Shown here: one piece after another, positions 62,771 to 64,000 of the stretch
Layout: each line of letters begins with the position of its first letter
How positions within the stretch are numbered: position 1 is the first letter of the stretch
Source: Delphinus delphis
Taxonomy: Eukaryota; Chordata; Mammalia; Artiodactyla; Delphinidae
Length of the DNA stretch: 64,000 bases
Direction: 5' to 3'
Assembly (NCBI RefSeq): GCF_949987515.2
Contig: NW_027192651.1
Location: 2,914,001-2,978,000 of the forward strand
Translations under genes and position numbers: made by a program
Notes under the pieces: generated by a model
What the model was told of the DNA's origin: nothing
The model's input: only the letters and a program-made list of their open reading frames with translations
Databases searched by the model: none

Positions 62771-64000
62771 TCACAAACCTGCAGAGTTATAAATGACAGC
62801 TATCGTCCAAAAATAGACTGAAGTAAGGCTGCCAAGAGGACTTGAAAGCGGGGCAGAATTGCAGGAAACCAATTTCAGGAGGTAGACTGGAATTGCATTG
62901 AAAGCATAGGAAAAGAGGCAGAACGTCCACAATGATGCACTTGGCCAAAAAGGGCGTATGCGTTTTTTCCTGAATATATTCAGGAAAAAACGCATACGCC
63001 CTTTTTGGCCAACCAAGCAAGCTTGCAAAGGAAATCTGCACTACAATGAAGTCTCACTTCCCCCCCGGTCAAAAGGGCCATCTGAAAAAAGTGTAAAATC
63101 CAGAAAGGCAACAGGCCATTGAGAACTGGGAGCCTTGTTATGCTGATGGGCGGGATGTAAATTGCCAACAGACACTTGGGAGAAGTGTATGGTGTTTCCT
63201 GAAACATCTAAAAAACAAAGCAACAGAGCCTAGGGCACTTCCACTTACGGACCTATAGCTTAGGGAAATTAAAATCAAAAAGACACAGCCACCCCAAAGT
63301 TTGGGACGCCTCTGTTTACAAAAACCTCATTTACAGTACAAGTTCAACATCGCAGAAATTGAAAAATGGATAAAGAAGTTGTGGTATTTACTTACAAAGC
63401 AATATCACTCAGCAATGAAATCTGTGTCATCAGGCCCTTAGCAGCACAATGAGTGGATTCAGGTATGATGATTCTAACTGAAATAAGTCACACAGAAAAA
63501 GAAACATCATAAGATATCAGTAATACACGGAATGTAAACTTGGCTACACAGGAACTGAAGTACAGAACAGAACAGGGTCTCAAATTTAGAAAACCAACTT
63601 ATGCTTGCTTAAGGGGAAAGGTGAGTTGGGGTGCTGCATAAAACCAGAGATTGAAATGAGCACAGATAAAGTTCCTTAAGCCAAATATGGAATAGACAAG
63701 AGCTACTCCTTGCTCAACGAAATGGACTCAACACCGCATATTAAACGCCTAAGAATGTACCTGACTAGTAAGTATCTTAAAACCTATGGATTGCTATGTC
63801 TCCGAAAGAGAATCAAGCATGTGTACAGGGGCATAAACGCAGCAGTGATAGGATTGGAGAGGTTCGGTGAGCAAATGAAGACCCTTTGAAGTCATATTGC
63901 ATGGTACCCATTCCACGGGTTTCAAATACCCAGGTTTAAGGTATTCTTCCTTCAGCTAAAACATGCATGTGGAACCTAGTGTATGATCAACCATGTGATC
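62771..64000. repeat. Satellite unit 40 (partial, 5' 1,230 bp)
   Basis: Palindrome 62941-63012, perfect. Beta class, carrying the CTTACGGACC and ACAAAAACCTCAT tract of unit 4. One extra C at about 63061 and two bases lost in AAAGGCAACAGG (about 63108). The array continues past the window edge. Confidence 0.95.

Larger units (their letters stand above)
1..64000. repeat. Tandem satellite array, ~1,579-bp monomer (probable common cetacean satellite)
   Basis: The whole window is about 40.5 head-to-tail copies of one monomer in a single orientation. Forty copies of the landmark TCA triplet (first at 1178, last at 62771) have a mean spacing of 1579.3 bp; individual spacings are 1572-1582 and most are 1578-1580. 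No foreign insertion interrupts the array and no edge of it is seen. Copies differ mainly by scattered substitutions and 1-bp indels. The period and the L1-like content fit the common cetacean satellite of dolphins (about 1,579 bp in killer whale, recalled and not searched). Such DNA is usually found in C-band heterochromatin; nothing here shows the chromosomal position. The tandem repeat is certain. The family name and the host are inferred. Confidence 0.97.

Noticed and set aside
1..64000. Prokaryotic, phage or CRISPR locus
   Set aside because: There is no coding organisation, and the repeat is 1.58 kb without short-repeat and spacer structure. The content fits a mammalian L1-derived satellite.
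1..64000. CENP-B box (TTCGNNNNANNCGGG) as a sign of a centromere
   Set aside because: The TTCG and CGAA words I checked (such as TTCGGTGAGCAAATG) do not fit the rest of the motif, so centromere identity cannot be claimed.
1..64000. Tandem gene cluster such as rDNA or histone genes
   Set aside because: No rRNA, 5S or histone sequence is recognisable and no long open frame exists in the monomer.

Overview
The window is one uninterrupted tandem satellite array from a vertebrate (mammalian) genome. It contains no protein-coding gene. A monomer of about 1.58 kb repeats head to tail, always in the same orientation, from the first base to the last: a partial unit (1-1177), 39 complete units and a partial unit (62771-64000). 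Using one fixed landmark, a TCA triplet that follows the motif CTGTAAT, the unit starts run from 1178 to 62771 with spacings of 1572-1582 bp and a mean of 1579.3 bp. From memory, not checked by search, this matches the common cetacean satellite, whose unit is about 1,579 bp in the killer whale and about 1.75 kb in baleen whales. A dolphin-family genome is therefore the likeliest source.

Layout of a unit, using the phase chosen here: roughly 170 bp without a firm assignment; a 72-bp perfect palindrome with 36-bp arms and no spacer (offset +170 to +241); about 810-845 bp that I read as a decayed LINE-1 3' end in the + direction (ORF2 C-terminus, then 3' UTR), starting at the right arm of the palindrome; and about 530 bp that I do not recognise. 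The L1 reading agrees with my recollection that cetacean heterochromatic satellites are L1-derived.

Regional structure: units 1-2 (window start to about 3794) reappear at 44221-48014. Units 3-5 form a local subfamily. Units 6-9 are mosaic. Units 10-15 hold a three-unit block (4,740 bp) present twice with no difference seen. Units 17-21 share interleaved blocks. Units 22-27 show a two-unit (about 3,158 bp) alternation. Units 28-30 carry the duplicate of the window start. Units 31-34 are a recent single-unit expansion. Units 35-40 are more heterogeneous. Two sequence classes of the L1-derived segment, called alpha and beta here, intermix, and some units switch class partway, as expected from unequal exchange and conversion.

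The most interesting signal is the palindrome. In 26 of 40 units its arms are exactly complementary. One unit (34) carries a matched pair of changes in the two arms, while its neighbours (32, 33) carry only one of the pair. Another substitution occurs in the left arm of some units and at the exact mirror position in the right arm of others. This suggests arm-to-arm sequence correction or inversion inside a satellite. All comparisons were made by eye.
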